A stretch of DNA of 34,959 nt from Streptomyces sp. A012304 (GCF_026008495.1 NZ_BQUN01000018.1:1-34959), one strand, 5' to 3'; counted from the stretch's first letter, positions 1 through 7,574 are shown. Notes: generated by a model not told the origin, from the letters alone. Made by a program: numbers and translations.

Positions 1-48
1 GCTGCGCCCCAGACCCCCATTCTCGCCCACCCACCCACCCGACTCTGT

Positions 49-181
49 GGGACAAAAGGGCAACCACCCGGGGCTCCGCCCCGAACCCCAGCGGGGGCTC
101 CGCCCCCAGCACCCCCAACCGCCCAACCGCTCGCCCAACTCGGCGGGACAAAAGGGAACCCAACCCGGGGCTCTTGGCCCC
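49..181. repeat. Intergenic hairpin repeats downstream of rpiB
   Basis: Bases 1-226 hold no convincing gene. GGGACAAAAGGG occurs at 49-60 and again at 145-156, each followed about 10 bases later by a G4/C4 hairpin (69-83 and 167-181). A third hairpin, five G and five C around CTCCG, lies at 93-107. The first and third units therefore form an imperfect direct repeat of about 35 bp. GGGGCTCCGCCCC hairpins are common between Streptomyces genes. They probably end transcription of rpiB, which runs into this region from the right, and of whatever gene lies to the left. Confidence 0.6.
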
Positions 182-226
182 CTGGCGCGCAGGGTGGTGT
201 GAGCGTGGGGGCCGGGGGCGTGGGGG

Positions 227-712
<486 letters not shown>

Positions 713-778
713 GGGATGAGTGTGACACGCGGGTCGTGGGGTAGCAGCCCGGGGTGCCGCGGCCAAAAAGTGTGAGCA

Positions 779-806
779 ACTCTACAGAACCTCAGGGAAA
801 CCTCAA
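779..806 (-). promoter_or_regulatory. Candidate rpiB promoter
   Basis: On the minus strand, TTGAGG (806-801) and TAGAGT (784-779) are separated by 16 bases. This is a fair match to the vegetative Streptomyces consensus. Transcription would start near 772 and give a 5' UTR of about 60 bases before the rpiB ATG. The surrounding 770-840 stretch is unusually AT-rich for this window, as promoters often are. Inferred from sequence only. Confidence 0.4.
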
Positions 807-897
807 ATAACGATCTGGAATCAAAGGTTCCCGAATTCGTACGCCTCCGATTCACTGGACCGGCCCGTACACCCCCACATCATTCCCACGTCACGCC

Positions 898-915
898 CCG
901 TACACCGTCGTACGG
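898..915 (+). promoter_or_regulatory. Inverted repeat upstream of permease
   Basis: CCGTAC (898-903) and GTACGG (910-915) form a 6-bp inverted repeat with a 6-base spacer, 35 bases before the permease start. A TAGACC hexamer (917-922) just after it could be a -10 element, with no clear -35. The permease Shine-Dalgarno is AAAGGA at 935-940. This may be an operator, but 6-bp arms are weak evidence. Confidence 0.25.
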
Positions 916-949
916 GTAGACCCTCACGCGGCGCAAAGGAATTCCATCC

Positions 950-2434
950 ATGACCTCGCAGCCGACTTTGACGCAGGCCGCACACGGCCCCGAGGGAACC
1001 GGCCAACCCGGTTCCGGACTCCAGGCGGGACTCAAGAACCGTCATCTGTCGATGATCGCCATCGGTGGTGTCATCGGGGCCGGGCTGTTCGTCGGTTCCA
1101 GCTCCGCTATCGCCACCGCCGGCCCCGGCATCCTCCTCTCCTACGCCCTCGTCGGCACGCTCGTGGTGCTGGTGATGCGGATGCTCGGGGAGATGTCCGC
1201 GGCCAACCCGACCTCGGGTTCGTTCTCCGCGCACGCGGACCGCGCGCTCGGCCCGTGGGCCGGGTTCACCATCGGCTGGCTGTACTGGTTCTTCTGGGTC
1301 GTCGTGCTGGCCGTGGAGGCAACCGCCGGTGCCGAGATCCTCGAGTCGTGGATCCCCGCCGTTCCGCAGTGGGGCTGGGCGCTCATCGTGATGGTGGTGC
1401 TGACCGCCACCAACCTGGTCTCCGTCGGCTCCTACGGCGAGTTCGAGTTCTGGTTCGCCGGCATCAAGGTCGTCGCCATCGCCGCGTTCATCGTCATCGG
1501 CGGGCTGGCCGTGTTCGGTGTACTGCCGGGTGCGGAAAGCGACAAGGCCGGGATCGGGAACCTCGTCGACCACGGCGGCTTCCTGCCCCACGGGGCCGGT
1601 GCCATCCTCACCGGTGTGCTGCTCGTCGTCTTCTCCTTCATGGGCAGCGAGATCGCGACGCTGGCCGCCGGTGAGTCGGAGGACCCGCAGCGGGCCGTCA
1701 CCAAGTCCACCAACAGCATCATCTGGCGTATCGCTGTCTTCTACCTCGGCTCGATCTTCGTCGTCGTGGCGCTGCTGCCGTGGAACGACCCCTCCATCAA
1801 GGAGAAGGGCTCCTACGTCGCCGCCCTGGACTCCCTGGGCATCGCGCACGCCGGTCAGATCATGAACTTCATCGTGCTGACGTCCGTGCTGTCCTGTCTG
1901 AACTCGGGCCTCTACACGGCCTCCCGGATGGCGTTCTCGCTCGGCGAGCGCGGCGACGCGCCGAAGGCCTTCGCCCGGACCACCTCGCGCGGTGTGCCGA
2001 TGGCCGCGATCATCGCCTCGGTGATCTTCGGATTCGTCGCCGTCTTCTTCAACTACAAGTTCCCGGACTCCGTCTTCCTCTTCCTGGTCAACTCCAGCGG
2101 CGCCGTGGCGCTGTTCGTGTGGCTCGTCATCTGTTTCTCGCAGCTGCGGATGCGCAAGATCATCCAGGCCGAGGCGCCGGAGAAGCTCGTCGTGAGGATG
2201 TGGCTGTACCCGTACCTGACCTGGGCCACCGCCGCGCTCATCGTGTTCGTCCTCGGCTACATGCTGACCGACACCGAGCACGACGGCCGCGACACCGTGC
2301 TGCTGTCGCTGCTGGTCGCCGCCGTCGTCCTCGGTGTCGCCTTCGTGAAGGAGTGGGTGAGGCGCGGCAAGGCGGCCGCCGTGCCCGCGGTGGGCGACAG
2401 CGTCGACCAGCCGAGTGATCGAGTACCCGAGTGA
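950..2434 (+). CDS. Amino acid permease (APC superfamily, GabP/AnsP-like)
   Basis: The 494-residue, 12-helix integral membrane protein imports an amino acid or GABA with protons. The N-terminal cytoplasmic tail ends in [20 protein letters not shown], the signature of the amino acid transporter family: first helix with the GxxIGxGLF substrate-binding break (about 42-56). It is followed by FSFMGSEIATLAAGESEDPQ (helix 6 and loop) and VRMWLYPYLTW before the last helices. Start: ATG with AAAGGA 9 bases upstream. Substrate cannot be read from sequence; GABA, Asn and aromatic amino acid permeases share these motifs. The gene at 11476-12852 is a close paralog with the same helix-1 motif and the same [13 protein letters not shown] segment. 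A perfect hairpin follows, so it is probably monocistronic. Confidence 0.9.
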   Translation: MTSQPTLTQAAHGPEGTGQPGSGLQAGLKNRHLSMIAIGGVIGAGLFVGSSSAIATAGPGILLSYALVGTLVVLVMRMLGEMSAANPTSGSFSAHADRALGPWAGFTIGWLYWFFWVVVLAVEATAGAEILESWIPAVPQWGWALIVMVVLTATNLVSVGSYGEFEFWFAGIKVVAIAAFIVIGGLAVFGVLPGAESDKAGIGNLVDHGGFLPHGAGAILTGVLLVVFSFMGSEIATLAAGESEDPQRAVTKSTNSIIWRIAVFYLGSIFVVVALLPWNDPSIKEKGSYVAALDSLGIAHAGQIMNFIVLTSVLSCLNSGLYTASRMAFSLGERGDAPKAFARTTSRGVPMAAIIASVIFGFVAVFFNYKFPDSVFLFLVNSSGAVALFVWLVICFSQLRMRKIIQAEAPEKLVVRMWLYPYLTWATAALIVFVLGYMLTDTEHDGRDTVLLSLLVAAVVLGVAFVKEWVRRGKAAAVPAVGDSVDQPSDRVPE

Positions 2435-2441
2435 TCGAGTA
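2411..2441 (+). repeat. Short tandem repeat spanning the permease stop
   Basis: CCGAGTGATCGAGTA occurs at 2411-2425 and 2427-2441 (16-base period), followed by degenerate CCGAGTGG copies to about 2466. The permease stop codon lies inside the second copy, in a different reading phase. The C-terminal residues DRVPE are therefore encoded by repeat DNA, which suggests recent slippage at the gene's end. Confidence 0.7.
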
Positions 2442-2481
2442 ACCGAGTGGCGAGTGGCCGAGTGGTCGACCGCCACCGGCC

Positions 2482-2515
2482 GTGAGAGGGGCCCGCTCGT
2501 GCGGGCCCCTCTCAC
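2482..2515 (+). terminator. Hairpin terminator after permease
   Basis: A perfect 15-bp stem (2482-2496 with 2501-2515) closes a TCGT loop. There is no long T run, as is common for Streptomyces terminators. It lies 47 bases after the permease stop. Confidence 0.8.
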
Positions 2516-2592
2516 GTTCGGCCGGCTCACACGACCGTGAAGCCGTCCTCCACCAGGACGACCAACCTGATGGAAGCCGCCTGTCGGGACCG

Positions 2593-2627
2593 ACCTGACG
2601 CACATAACCTGACGGAAACTGTCAGGT
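2593..2627 (+). promoter_or_regulatory. Operator-like ACCTGAC repeats before the FAD oxidase
   Basis: ACCTGAC (2607-2613) and GTCAGGT (2621-2627) form a perfect 7-bp inverted repeat with a 7-base spacer. A further direct copy of ACCTGAC lies at 2593-2599. The cluster ends 21 bases before the ATG at 2649, where a repressor would block the promoter. No candidate regulator gene is adjacent, so the binding protein is unknown. Confidence 0.45.
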
Positions 2628-2648
2628 CATACCTGGAGCATCGGCCGT

Positions 2649-3968
2649 ATGAATTCTCCGACCGATGCCACCGCTCTGTCCGACCTCCCTCTCCTGCGCC
2701 CGGGCGACGCCGGCTACGACGACGAACTCGCCGGGTTCCAGACCGGGTTCACGCAGCGGCCCGAACTGGTCGTCGCCGCGCGTTCCGCCGCCGACGTCGT
2801 CGCCGCCGTGCGGTACGCGGCGAAGCGGGAGCTGGCCGTGCGGGTACGGTCCACCGGGCACGGGCTGCCCGGCGGCTCGGCGGGCGGACTGCTCGTCACC
2901 ACCCGCCGCCTGGACGGCGTCACCGTCGACCCGGCGGGCCGTACCGCCCGCGTCGGGGCGGGCGTGCGCTGGGGGGACGTCGTGGCGGCGGCCGCACCGC
3001 ACGGGCTGGCGCCGTTGAACGGGTCCGCGCCGGGTGTGGGGGTCGTCGGGTACACGCTCGGCGGGGGGCTGGGCATCCTGGCGCGGGAGTTCGGGTACGC
3101 CGCCGACCATGTGCGCTCCCTCGACGTCGTCACCGCCGACGGACGGCTGCGGCACGTCACCCGGGAGTCCGCGCCGGAGCTGTACGGCGCCCTGCTCGGC
3201 GGCGGGCACGGCCTCGGGGTGGTCACCGCGCTGGAGACCGGGCTGGTGCCCGTGCGGCGGCTGTACGGCGGATCGCTCTCCTTCGACGGGCGGGAGGTGG
3301 ATCCGGCGGCCGCGCTGCGGGCGTACGAGGCGTGGACGCGGACCGTGCCCGCGTCGGTGACGTCGTCCTTCGCCGCCGTACCGTATCCGGATCTGCCGGT
3401 GTTGCCCGTGCGGCTGCGGGGGCGGTACGTCCTGTCCGTGCGGGTCGCCGCCACGGCGGCCGACGGGGAGGCGCTCGTGGCGCCGTTGCGGGAGATCGGG
3501 CCGGTGCTCGACGACTCGCTGCGCGAGATGCCGTACGCCGACAGTCACACCATCCACAGCGACCCGGACTTTCCGCACGCCTACTACGGGGAGGGAGTGG
3601 TGCTGCGGGGGCTGGACGTCGAGCGCGGCGGCGAGGTGCTCGCCCGGACCGGGCCCGACGCCGGGGCCATGGTCGTCGTCCAGGTCAATCACCTGGGCGG
3701 GGCGCTGGCGCGGGACGCGGGGAACGCGGTGCCGTACCGCGAGGGGCGGTTCCTGGTGCGGCTGTTGACGACGGGGGACCGTGAGGCGGCGCGGGAGTTG
3801 CTCGATCCGGCGTTCGCCGTGCTCGCGCCGGACACGCTCGGGCGGGCGGCGAACTTCGCCTTCGGGGCGGGCGATCGGGCCGCTGGGCTGTACGACGCGG
3901 AGACGCGCAAGAGGCTCGCCGGGGTCAAGGAGCAGTACGACCCGGCGAACCTCTTCCGCACCGACTGA
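2649..3968 (+). CDS. FAD-binding oxidoreductase, berberine bridge enzyme-like
   Basis: The 439-residue flavoprotein belongs to the PCMH/BBE-like oxidases, which oxidise sugars, alcohols or alkaloid-like substrates using O2 and a covalently bound FAD. RPELVVAARSAADVVAAVRYA (about 37-57) begins the FAD domain. VRSTGHG holds H71, the expected 8-alpha-histidyl FAD attachment residue. GVGVVGYTLGGGLGILAREFG is the second FAD loop. The Cys that makes a second flavin link in bicovalent members is replaced by Ala (NGSAPGVG), so a single covalent link is predicted. The protein ends EQYDPANLFRTD, the usual BBE C-terminus. There is no signal peptide, so it is probably cytosolic. Start: ATG with GGAG at 2635-2638. 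Substrate unknown. The upstream inverted repeat suggests inducible expression. Confidence 0.85.
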   Translation: MNSPTDATALSDLPLLRPGDAGYDDELAGFQTGFTQRPELVVAARSAADVVAAVRYAAKRELAVRVRSTGHGLPGGSAGGLLVTTRRLDGVTVDPAGRTARVGAGVRWGDVVAAAAPHGLAPLNGSAPGVGVVGYTLGGGLGILAREFGYAADHVRSLDVVTADGRLRHVTRESAPELYGALLGGGHGLGVVTALETGLVPVRRLYGGSLSFDGREVDPAAALRAYEAWTRTVPASVTSSFAAVPYPDLPVLPVRLRGRYVLSVRVAATAADGEALVAPLREIGPVLDDSLREMPYADSHTIHSDPDFPHAYYGEGVVLRGLDVERGGEVLARTGPDAGAMVVVQVNHLGGALARDAGNAVPYREGRFLVRLLTTGDREAARELLDPAFAVLAPDTLGRAANFAFGAGDRAAGLYDAETRKRLAGVKEQYDPANLFRTD

Positions 3969-3975
3969 GGGAAGG

Positions 3976-4554
3976 TCAGCGGCGCGCGAACTTCCAGGCG
4001 GTGGGCAGCAGGCCCATCGCCAGGACCGCCTTGACGAGGTCGCCGATCAGGAACGGGGTGAGACCGGCCGCGATCGCGGCGGAGGCGGAGAGGTCGGCGG
4101 CGAAGGCCAGGTAGGGCACGCCGATCGCGTAGATGATCGCCTCGCCGACCAGCATCGTGCCCGCCATGCGCCACACGTCACGGTCGGCGCCGCGGCGGGC
4201 CAGGGCGCCCACGGCGGCGGACGCGAGGACCATGCCGAGGATGTAGCCGAAGGAGACACCGATGCCGGAGGTGCCCTGGGCGAACCACGGCACACCGGCG
4301 AGACCGGCCAGCGCGTACAGCACCAGGGAGGAGACGCCGAGGCGCGCGCCGAGGGCCGTGCCGACGAGCAGCGCGGCGAAGGTCTGGCCGGTCACCGGCA
4401 CCGGGGAGCCGGGGACGGGGACCGCGATCTGGGCGGCGAGGCCGGTGAGCACGGCGCCGCCGAGCACGAGCGCGACGTCCCGGACACGGGAGGCCGGCAG
4501 CAGGTCGGCGAGGACCTGTCCGGGGCGAGCGGGGGTGGCGGCGGCGGTGCTCAT
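3976..4554 (-). CDS. bioY: Biotin transporter BioY
   Basis: The 192-residue, six-helix membrane protein is the substrate-binding S component of a biotin ECF transporter, and BioY can also act alone. Typical BioY features are PVPGSPVPVTGQTFAALLVG (about 45-64), GARLGVSSLVLYALAGLAGVPWF, GTSGIGVSFGYILG (94-107) and the C-terminal GLTPFLIGDLVKAVLA. Start: ATG at 4554 with GGAG about 6 bases upstream; a much longer in-frame extension to 5016 is non-homologous and was rejected. No EcfA/EcfT or bioMN genes are nearby, so it is either solitary or uses a shared energising module. It converges on the FAD oxidase with a 7-base gap and is divergent from the cysteine leader/ROK unit. Confidence 0.92.
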   Translation of the reverse strand: MSTAAATPARPGQVLADLLPASRVRDVALVLGGAVLTGLAAQIAVPVPGSPVPVTGQTFAALLVGTALGARLGVSSLVLYALAGLAGVPWFAQGTSGIGVSFGYILGMVLASAAVGALARRGADRDVWRMAGTMLVGEAIIYAIGVPYLAFAADLSASAAIAAGLTPFLIGDLVKAVLAMGLLPTAWKFARR

Positions 4555-4819
4555 GGGGACTCCGCGGGGTCGGGGCGGTTGGGGACACGGTGACGCTATC
4601 CCAGGGGGTGCGGGCCGATCACCGTCACTGGTCGACAAACGGCCGATCGGAGGATTCATGGGATCCGGACAAAGAGACGCGGTTACACCTGGTACGGCGT
4701 GACCCTGGTCACTGAGGTGACGTGGTTCCGGATACGGAGACGGCGTGACGGGTGTCTGTAGGGTTCCGCCAATCCGGGGCGGGGTGTGGACGGGGGTGTC
4801 TCGCCCGTCGGTCGCCGTC
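4555..4819. promoter_or_regulatory. Divergent intergenic region bioY / leader-ROK
   Basis: No gene is supported here. GTGACC (4699-4704) and GGTCAC (4707-4712) form a 6-bp inverted repeat with a 2-base spacer. A further GGTGAC follows at 4716-4721. CGGTGA and TCACCG occur facing each other near 4588 and 4620. These could be operators for bioY, for the leader transcript, or for both. Confidence 0.3.
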
Positions 4820-4848
4820 TGGGCAGCGGTGGGCGGCTTTGCTAGGTT
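4820..4848 (+). promoter_or_regulatory. Candidate promoter of a leaderless transcript
   Basis: TGGGCA (4820-4825, four of six to TTGACA), a 17-base spacer and TAGGTT (4843-4848, a good Streptomyces -10) precede the leader-peptide ATG. That ATG lies eight bases past the -10, exactly where transcription should begin, and there is no Shine-Dalgarno. The mRNA would therefore start at or within a base of AUG. Confidence 0.5.
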
Positions 4849-4855
4849 CGGGCGC

Positions 4856-4942
4856 ATGGTTGCCCAGGCCCGGAACTTCTCGTCGCGTCGCCATGTCGAC
4901 CTGCGGCGCGTGGGCGCGGCCGCCTGTCGCCGCCCGGTGTGA
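4856..4942 (+). CDS. Cysteine-type leader peptide (HVDLxR family)
   Basis: The 28-codon ORF reads MVAQARNFSSRRHVDLRRVG followed by AAACRRPV. From memory, the RRHVDLxRVxxxxCR core is the hallmark of the short putative leader peptides annotated in Streptomyces before sulfur-assimilation and ABC-transport genes. These are thought to sense Cys-tRNA through translation of their near-terminal Cys codon. The single Cys is residue 24, five codons from the stop. The -10 element sits eight bases upstream, so the message is probably leaderless. It precedes the ROK regulator by 72 bases, which suggests that the regulator's own expression responds to cysteine. Confident as a family match; the control mechanism is inference. 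Confidence 0.8.
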   Translation: MVAQARNFSSRRHVDLRRVGAAACRRPV

Positions 4943-5014
4943 GGCGGGCCCGGCCGATCCGTGGTGCCGCCTCCGACGACGGCACAGTGTCGGACCGGCC
5001 CGAGGAAGTTCCCC
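4943..5014 (+). promoter_or_regulatory. Possible attenuator between leader peptide and ROK gene
   Basis: GTGCCG and CGGCAC can pair across a 10-base loop near 4963-4984. GGACCGGCCCG just before the ROK Shine-Dalgarno (GAGGAA, 5002-5007) can pair imperfectly with CGGGCCCGGCC near 4946-4956. Stalling or termination at the leader peptide would alter which pairing forms and so expose or hide the ribosome site. Pairings were drawn by eye, without an energy calculation. Confidence 0.35.
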
Positions 5015-6259
5015 ATGCCCCGTACCGCGGCTCTCCCCCACCCCCCTTCTGCTCACCCCTCCCCTCCCCCTTCGCTCTCCGCTGCGTCTTCGGCCGTTCC
5101 CCGGGTCGCCGACAGTGACCGGCGGCGCACCAGCGCCAGCGTGATCCTGCGGTCCGTGCTGGAGCACGGGCCGGTCGCGCGCAGCACCATCGCCCGGCTG
5201 ACCGGGCTGTCCCCGGCGTCCGTCACCGACCACTGCGCCCGGCTCGCCGCGCTCGGCCTGGTCCAGGAGGCAGCCGTGCCCCGGCGCAGCAACGGCGCCG
5301 GCCGCCCGCACGTTCCGGTGGACCTGGACGACACACGGTTCGTGGTGGGCGGGGTGCATGTGGCCGTGCCGTACACCACGGTCGCGCTGCTCGATCTGCG
5401 CGGACGGGTGGTGGCGCGGCGGGAGTTGCCGCATCGCGGGACCGAGCCGGGGGCGGTGCTGGCGCGGGCCGGCGACGGGCTGGGCGCGCTGCTCGCGCGG
5501 ACGCCCGGGCGTCGGGCGCTGGGCGTGGGTGTGGCCGTGGGCGGCTGGGTGGACCGGGACTCGGGGACCGTGGTGGAGCATCCGCTGCTGGGCTGGCGGG
5601 AGGTGCCGGTGCGGGAGGCGGTCGGCGCCCGGACCGGGCTGCCCGTCCATGTGGACGGTCATGCGCGGGCGCTGGTCAACGCGGAGCGGCTGTTCGGGCG
5701 GGCGCGCGGCAGCCGCAGCCTGTTGCACCTGTTCGTCGGCAACGTCGTGGACGCGGCCTTCGCCACCCATGACGAGGTCCATCACGGGCCGCGTTCCCGG
5801 TCCGGCCGGATCGCGCATCTGCCGTTGACCGGCGGGGCCGAGCCGTGCGACTGCGGGCGGACCGGGTGCCTCCAGGCGGAGCTGAGCGAACGGACGTTGG
5901 GCCGACGGGCCCGGGAGGCCGGGCTGACCGACGGGACGGACCCGGCGCAGGTGGTGGCCGCGGCGGCCGACGGCGATCCGGTGGCCGTACGGCTGCTGCG
6001 CGAGCGGGCGCGGACGGTGGGGCGGGCGGCGGCGCTGCTGCTGGACGTGCTCAACCCGGAGCGGGTGGTCGTCACCGAGGTCGGCGTCATGTTCCGGGAG
6101 GACTGCCTGGCCGCCCTGCGCGAGGAGGTCGGGCCGGCGCGCGCGGCCTCGGTGACGCCGACCAGCTTCCCGCACCTCGTGCCGGCGATGGCGGGCGCGG
6201 CGGTGGCGCTGGACGTGCTGTACCGGGACCCGCTGGGCGCCGCGGCCGGCTCGAATTAA
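5015..6259 (+). CDS. ROK-family transcriptional regulator
   Basis: The 414-residue DNA-binding regulator has an N-terminal winged helix (about 28-80: SASVILRSVLEHGPVARSTI, then ARLTGLSPASVTDHCARLAA) and a ROK domain. The ROK zinc site is intact: H268, then CDCGRTGC with C278, C280 and C285. The kinase features are degraded. The ATP-binding DxGxT is replaced by GGVHVAVPYTT, and the ENDAN motif with the catalytic Asp reads VDGHAR (His216 in its place). It is therefore a non-catalytic regulator that may not bind a sugar. Start: ATG at 5015, with GAGGAA eight bases upstream, is preferred over one 18 codons earlier. It precedes the organosulfur operon by 54 bases to the next leader ATG and probably regulates it. 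Its own leader peptide suggests cysteine control. Confidence 0.88.
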   Translation: MPRTAALPHPPSAHPSPPPSLSAASSAVPRVADSDRRRTSASVILRSVLEHGPVARSTIARLTGLSPASVTDHCARLAALGLVQEAAVPRRSNGAGRPHVPVDLDDTRFVVGGVHVAVPYTTVALLDLRGRVVARRELPHRGTEPGAVLARAGDGLGALLARTPGRRALGVGVAVGGWVDRDSGTVVEHPLLGWREVPVREAVGARTGLPVHVDGHARALVNAERLFGRARGSRSLLHLFVGNVVDAAFATHDEVHHGPRSRSGRIAHLPLTGGAEPCDCGRTGCLQAELSERTLGRRAREAGLTDGTDPAQVVAAAADGDPVAVRLLRERARTVGRAAALLLDVLNPERVVVTEVGVMFREDCLAALREEVGPARAASVTPTSFPHLVPAMAGAAVALDVLYRDPLGAAAGSN

Positions 6260-6275
6260 TTCAGAAACTCCGAAT
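6259..6275 (+). promoter_or_regulatory. Palindrome adjoining the sulfur-operon promoter
   Basis: ATTCAGA-AAC-TCCGAAT is an inverted repeat with 7-base arms (six of seven paired) and a 3-base spacer. It begins at the last base of the ROK stop codon and ends one base before the TTGACA -35 box. The position suits an operator for the ROK protein or for a sulfur regulator. Confidence 0.5.
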
Positions 6276-6276
6276 G

Positions 6277-6306
6277 TTGACAGGCCTTCCGCGTGGACCT
6301 GAGGAT
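6277..6306 (+). promoter_or_regulatory. Sulfur-operon promoter (consensus -35)
   Basis: A perfect TTGACA (6277-6282), an 18-base spacer and GAGGAT (6301-6306) make a strong vegetative-type promoter. Transcription is predicted to start at 6313, which is the A of the second leader-peptide ATG. Confidence 0.6.
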
Positions 6307-6312
6307 TCTTGC

Positions 6313-6339
6313 ATGAGCTGTCGCACTCTCTGTTGCTGA
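6313..6339 (+). CDS. Cys-rich leader peptide MSCRTLCC
   Basis: The 8-codon ORF has Cys at positions 3, 7 and 8, ending with two consecutive Cys codons before TGA. The ATG sits at the predicted transcription start (seven bases past GAGGAT), so translation would be leaderless. An in-frame ATG at 6274 would give 21 codons but lies within the promoter. Leaderless Cys-rich uORFs before sulfur genes are known in mycobacteria as cysteine-responsive attenuators; similarity in design is clear, but identity with a named family is not claimed. It lies 160 bases before the binding-protein gene. Limiting Cys-tRNA would stall ribosomes at the CC pair and is predicted to switch on the uptake operon. Confidence 0.7.
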   Translation: MSCRTLCC

Positions 6340-6499
6340 CGCCCCGGCGCGCCGGGAGCGTGCCCTTTCTCCTGTCTTTCGCCGCGCGTATCGCCTTTCG
6401 CGCGTGCCGCTGAACGCTGCTCTGTCGCGCCCGCAATTCAGGCCTTCCTCGCAGCTGTCTTCCCGCTGCTTCTCCATCGTTTTCCCTGGGGGTCCTCCC
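6340..6499 (+). promoter_or_regulatory. Pyrimidine-rich leader RNA with GC palindrome
   Basis: Three bases after the leader stop, CCCGGCGCGCCGGG (6343-6356) is a perfect 14-base palindrome. From about 6361 to 6487 the coding strand is roughly 70 percent pyrimidine by my count, rich in CTT and TCC and poor in G, unlike neighbouring DNA. Such unstructured C-rich RNA is what Rho needs. The layout suggests premature termination when the peptide is translated to its end, relieved by ribosome stalling. The binding-protein start at 6500 has GGGGG at 6488-6492 as ribosome site. Confidence 0.4.
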
Positions 6500-7567
6500 A
6501 TGCCCGTTTCCCGTGCGCCCGGCGTCGACCGGCGCCTTTTCCTCGCCTCGGTGCTCGGTGCCGCCGCCGGTGCCGTCGGTCTCAGCGGCTGCGCCGAGAG
6601 CCGCGCGGCCACCGGCGCCGAGGGGGCCTCCACGGCGCCCCTGGCCGACACGGTGCCGGCCGGCACCAGCTTGAAGATCACCTCTTTCCAGAACACGCAG
6701 CAGCTCCAGTTCAGGTTGGCGAAACTGCCCGAGTTGCCTTTCAAGGTGTCGAACTGGCTGAACATCGGGGCGGGCCCCGATGTCATCAACGCCTTTCGCG
6801 CGAAGTCCCTCGACCTCGCCAACAACGCGGGGATCCCACCCATCCAGGCGCATTTCCAGGGGTTCGACGCGAAGATCGTCGCGATCAACATCACGCGCAA
6901 ACCGAACTACCTCTTCGCCACCAAGCCCGGCAGCGACATCCGGTCGGTCGAGGACTTCCGGGGCAGGAAACTCGCCTTCTCGCAGGGGCAGGCGCAGGGC
7001 GTCGTCCTGCTGCGGGCGCTGAAGCGGGCGGGCCTGGCGTACGACGACGTCGATCTCGTGCCGCTGACCAGCAACCAGTTCCTCACCGCGCTGCAGTCGG
7101 GCCAGGTGGACATCGCGCCGCTCGGCAACCAGCAGGCGCCCGCCTACCTCCAGCAGTACCGGGACAGGGGTGCCCGCACGATCACCACCGAGGTCGTCGA
7201 CCTGCTCAACCTGCTGTGGGCCCCGGTGTCCGTGCTCGACGACCGGGCCAAGGCCGCCGCGGTGGCCGCGTACATCCCGCAGTGGGCGCGGGGCCAGGTG
7301 TGGCAGTACGAGAACCCGGACGTCTGGAACGAGGAGTTCTACGTCAAGACGCAGAACCTGTCCCTGGCCCAGGCGAGGTCGATCAGCGCGCTCGCCAACA
7401 AGCCGCTGTTCCCGCCGCGTTGGGACGAGGCCGTCGCGTGGGAGCAGGAGACCGCCGATCTCCTCGCGGAGGGCGGCTTCGTGCGGAAGTTCGACGTCGG
7501 GGTCCTCTTCGACCACCGCTTCGAGGGCATCGCCGCACGGTCCGTACCCGCCGAGTACCGGAAGTGA
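6500..7567 (+). CDS. ABC transporter substrate-binding lipoprotein (sulfonate/taurine type)
   Basis: The 355-residue extracytoplasmic binding protein belongs to the SsuA/TauA/NrtA family. The signal peptide carries twin arginines (DRRLFLAS, R11-R12) and a lipobox LSGC with C31, so it is probably Tat-exported and lipid-anchored. The mature part shows family landmarks: GAGPDVINAFRAKSLDLANN (ligand contact and turn), VEDFRGRKLAFSQGQAQGVV, and LQSGQVDIAPLGNQQAPAYL. Start: ATG at 6500, chosen because the signal peptide begins there. The next gene begins seven bases after its stop. The monooxygenase and dioxygenase downstream indicate an alkylsulfonate, sulfate ester or related organosulfur ligand; the exact ligand is not readable. 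Confidence 0.9.
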   Translation: MPVSRAPGVDRRLFLASVLGAAAGAVGLSGCAESRAATGAEGASTAPLADTVPAGTSLKITSFQNTQQLQFRLAKLPELPFKVSNWLNIGAGPDVINAFRAKSLDLANNAGIPPIQAHFQGFDAKIVAINITRKPNYLFATKPGSDIRSVEDFRGRKLAFSQGQAQGVVLLRALKRAGLAYDDVDLVPLTSNQFLTALQSGQVDIAPLGNQQAPAYLQQYRDRGARTITTEVVDLLNLLWAPVSVLDDRAKAAAVAAYIPQWARGQVWQYENPDVWNEEFYVKTQNLSLAQARSISALANKPLFPPRWDEAVAWEQETADLLAEGGFVRKFDVGVLFDHRFEGIAARSVPAEYRK

Positions 7568-7574
7568 CGTTCCC

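Noticed and set aside
1..226. CRISPR-like or mobile-element repeats
   Set aside because: Only two imperfect units with ordinary Streptomyces GC hairpins; no spacers of constant length and no terminal repeats.
6274..6339. 21-codon version of the second leader peptide starting at 6274
   Set aside because: This ATG lies upstream of TTGACA and the -10 box, so it would not be in the mRNA.
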